Origin: Alphaproteobacteria bacterium
GTDB taxonomy: Bacteria > Pseudomonadota > Alphaproteobacteria > Caulobacterales > Caulobacteraceae
DNA length: 6,424 bases
Direction of reading: 5' to 3'
NCBI GenBank assembly: GCA_028869395.1
Contig: JAGWSE010000106.1
Coordinates: 1 to 6,424, forward strand
This document shows, piece by piece, positions 5,644 through 6,424 of the stretch (its first letter is position 1; each line of letters begins with the position of its first letter). The notes under the pieces were generated by a model. It made no database searches, was not told the DNA's origin, and was given only the letters and a program-made list of their open reading frames with translations. The position numbers were made by a program, and so were the translations under genes.

Positions 5644-6107
5644 CAGTCCCGATGATAGGGCGATCCGGCCAGGATGGAGACCGCCCGATAGACCTGCTCG
5701 GCCAACATGACGCGGGCCAGCGCGTGCGGCCAGGTCTGAGGGCCGAACGCGAGCTTGCCGGCGGCGCTCTCAAGCAGCGACGGATCGAGACCGTCCGCGC
5801 CGCCGATCACGAAGGCAAGCCTGCGCACCCCCTGGTCGCGAAGGCCGGCGATCTGATCGGCAAAGGCGCGCGAGGCGATCGCGCGGCCGTGTTCGTCGCA
5901 GGCGATCACATGGGAAGCCGCGAGGTGCGGCTTCAGCGCCTCGGCCTCGGCCGCCTTGCCGGGCTTCTTCGCATCCACTTCGACGAGCTCGACCGGGCCA
6001 AGTCCCAGCGCCCGGCCCGCAGCCGTGGCGCGCTCGGCGTAGAGCTTCACGAGCTCGGCCTCCGGCGAGCGGCCGAGCCGTGCGATGGCGACGATGGCGA
6101 TCCGCAA
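5643..6107 (-). CDS. rlmH: 23S rRNA (pseudouridine1915-N3)-methyltransferase
   Basis: A 154-residue SPOUT methyltransferase, the usual length. It methylates pseudouridine 1915 in helix 69 of 23S rRNA on assembled 70S ribosomes. Visible family motifs are ACDEHG (69-74), FVIGGADGL (99-107) and the C-terminal knot region LAFGPQTWPHALARVMLAEQVYRA (119-142) ending ILAGSPYHR (145-153). The start is a TTG at 6107-6105, one base after the TAG of the amidase gene; no ATG or GTG fits the family N-terminus (MRIAIVAIAR). No strong Shine-Dalgarno is seen in the preceding amidase 3' end, so coupling with that gene is likely. The stop overlaps the EnvC-like start. In many relatives rsfS sits directly upstream of rlmH; here it is an amidase gene instead. 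Confidence 0.96.
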   Translation of the reverse strand: MRIAIVAIARLGRSPEAELVKLYAERATAAGRALGLGPVELVEVDAKKPGKAAEAEALKPHLAASHVIACDEHGRAIASRAFADQIAGLRDQGVRRLAFVIGGADGLDPSLLESAAGKLAFGPQTWPHALARVMLAEQVYRAVSILAGSPYHRD

Positions 6108-6108
6108 G

Positions 6109-6424
6109 CTAGAGCGGGGGCGGGCTGCGGAAGCCGCCGAATTCGCGCTCGAGGAGGCCGGCGAATGCGATCGTCGTCCGATCCTCGAGGTAGGGTCCGA
6201 TCACCTGGATCCCGATCGGCAGGCCCGCCCTGGTGAAGCGGATCGGCGCGGCCGTCGCCGGCAGGTTCGGCAGGAGCGGCAGCGACGGGTATGCCAGCTG
6301 GTCGCGGTAGGGCGTCTCGCGTCCATTGATGACCAGGACCCGCTTGGCCCAGTCGGCCTCGTCCACGTGCGGGAAGGCGACCGTGCCGGTGACGGGCGCC
6401 AGCACCACGTCGAAGTCGCCGAAC
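6109..6424 (-). CDS. Amidase signature family protein, C-terminal part (5' end outside window)
   Basis: The minus-strand frame is open to the right edge and ends in TAG at 6111-6109, so only the last 105 or so residues are seen. They show the C-terminal amidase-signature pattern: FDVVLAPVTG near the edge, VINGRETPYRDQLAYPSL, LPNLPATAAPI, then GLPIGIQVIGPYLEDRTTIAFA. The family hydrolyses amide bonds with a Ser-cisSer-Lys triad that lies outside the window, so activity and substrate cannot be judged; GatA and general amidases share this tail. A GTG at 6408 is in frame but falls inside the conserved domain and is not the start. The final residues (FGGFRSPPPL) are ordinary. The gene is one base from the rlmH start and likely cotranscribed with it. 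Confidence 0.9.
   Translation of the reverse strand, partial: FGDFDVVLAPVTGTVAFPHVDEADWAKRVLVINGRETPYRDQLAYPSLPLLPNLPATAAPIRFTRAGLPIGIQVIGPYLEDRTTIAFAGLLEREFGGFRSPPPL

Noticed and set aside
1..6424. Mobile element, CRISPR array, tRNA or rRNA
   Set aside because: I found no transposase or integrase motifs, no regularly spaced repeats and no tRNA-like cloverleaf or rRNA sequence by eye.

Overview
The window is GC-rich bacterial chromosome. Gene content and order point to an alphaproteobacterium, most likely of the Caulobacterales (Caulobacter/Phenylobacterium type). The main marker is the minus-strand block rlmH - envC-like M23 - ctpA - divergent polysaccharide deacetylase - rppH, a neighbourhood I know from alphaproteobacteria. 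The placement is inference from gene order and protein style, not from a search.

Layout from left to right. Positions 2-526 (+) hold the 3' part of an unrecognised, probably periplasmic protein. Its stop overlaps the start of a small three-helix membrane protein of CBU_0592 type (526-807, +). That gene runs tail-to-tail into rppH (764-1249, -), and the two coding regions share 44 bases. The rppH start abuts the stop of a membrane-anchored divergent polysaccharide deacetylase (1250-2374, -). A 100-base divergent intergenic region follows, carrying a CtrA-like site, a GANTC site and a hairpin. Next is an FkbM-type methyltransferase (2475-3257, +), the only plus-strand gene inside the minus-strand block. 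After a 61-base gap come ctpA (3319-4719, -), a 75-base leader with three perfect inverted repeats, a short EnvC-like degenerate LytM protein (4795-5643, -), rlmH with a TTG start (5643-6107, -) and the 3' end of an amidase-signature gene (6109 to the window edge, -).

How the genes may work together. The EnvC-like protein, CtpA and the deacetylase-like protein look like an envelope module: an amidase activator, a periplasmic processing protease and a membrane-anchored polysaccharide-binding or remodelling protein. Two of the three appear to have lost the catalytic residues of their families, so they probably act as regulators or binders. RlmH (23S rRNA methylation) and RppH (mRNA 5' end pyrophosphate removal) are housekeeping RNA functions at the two ends of the block. 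Tight junctions (1-base overlap, 1-base gap, zero gap) suggest translational coupling.

I do not see a defence system, CRISPR array, insertion sequence, tRNA or rRNA. The least ordinary parts are the reversed FkbM gene with a glycine in place of its motif I acidic residue, the CtrA-like site in the divergent promoter, and the structured leader of ctpA.
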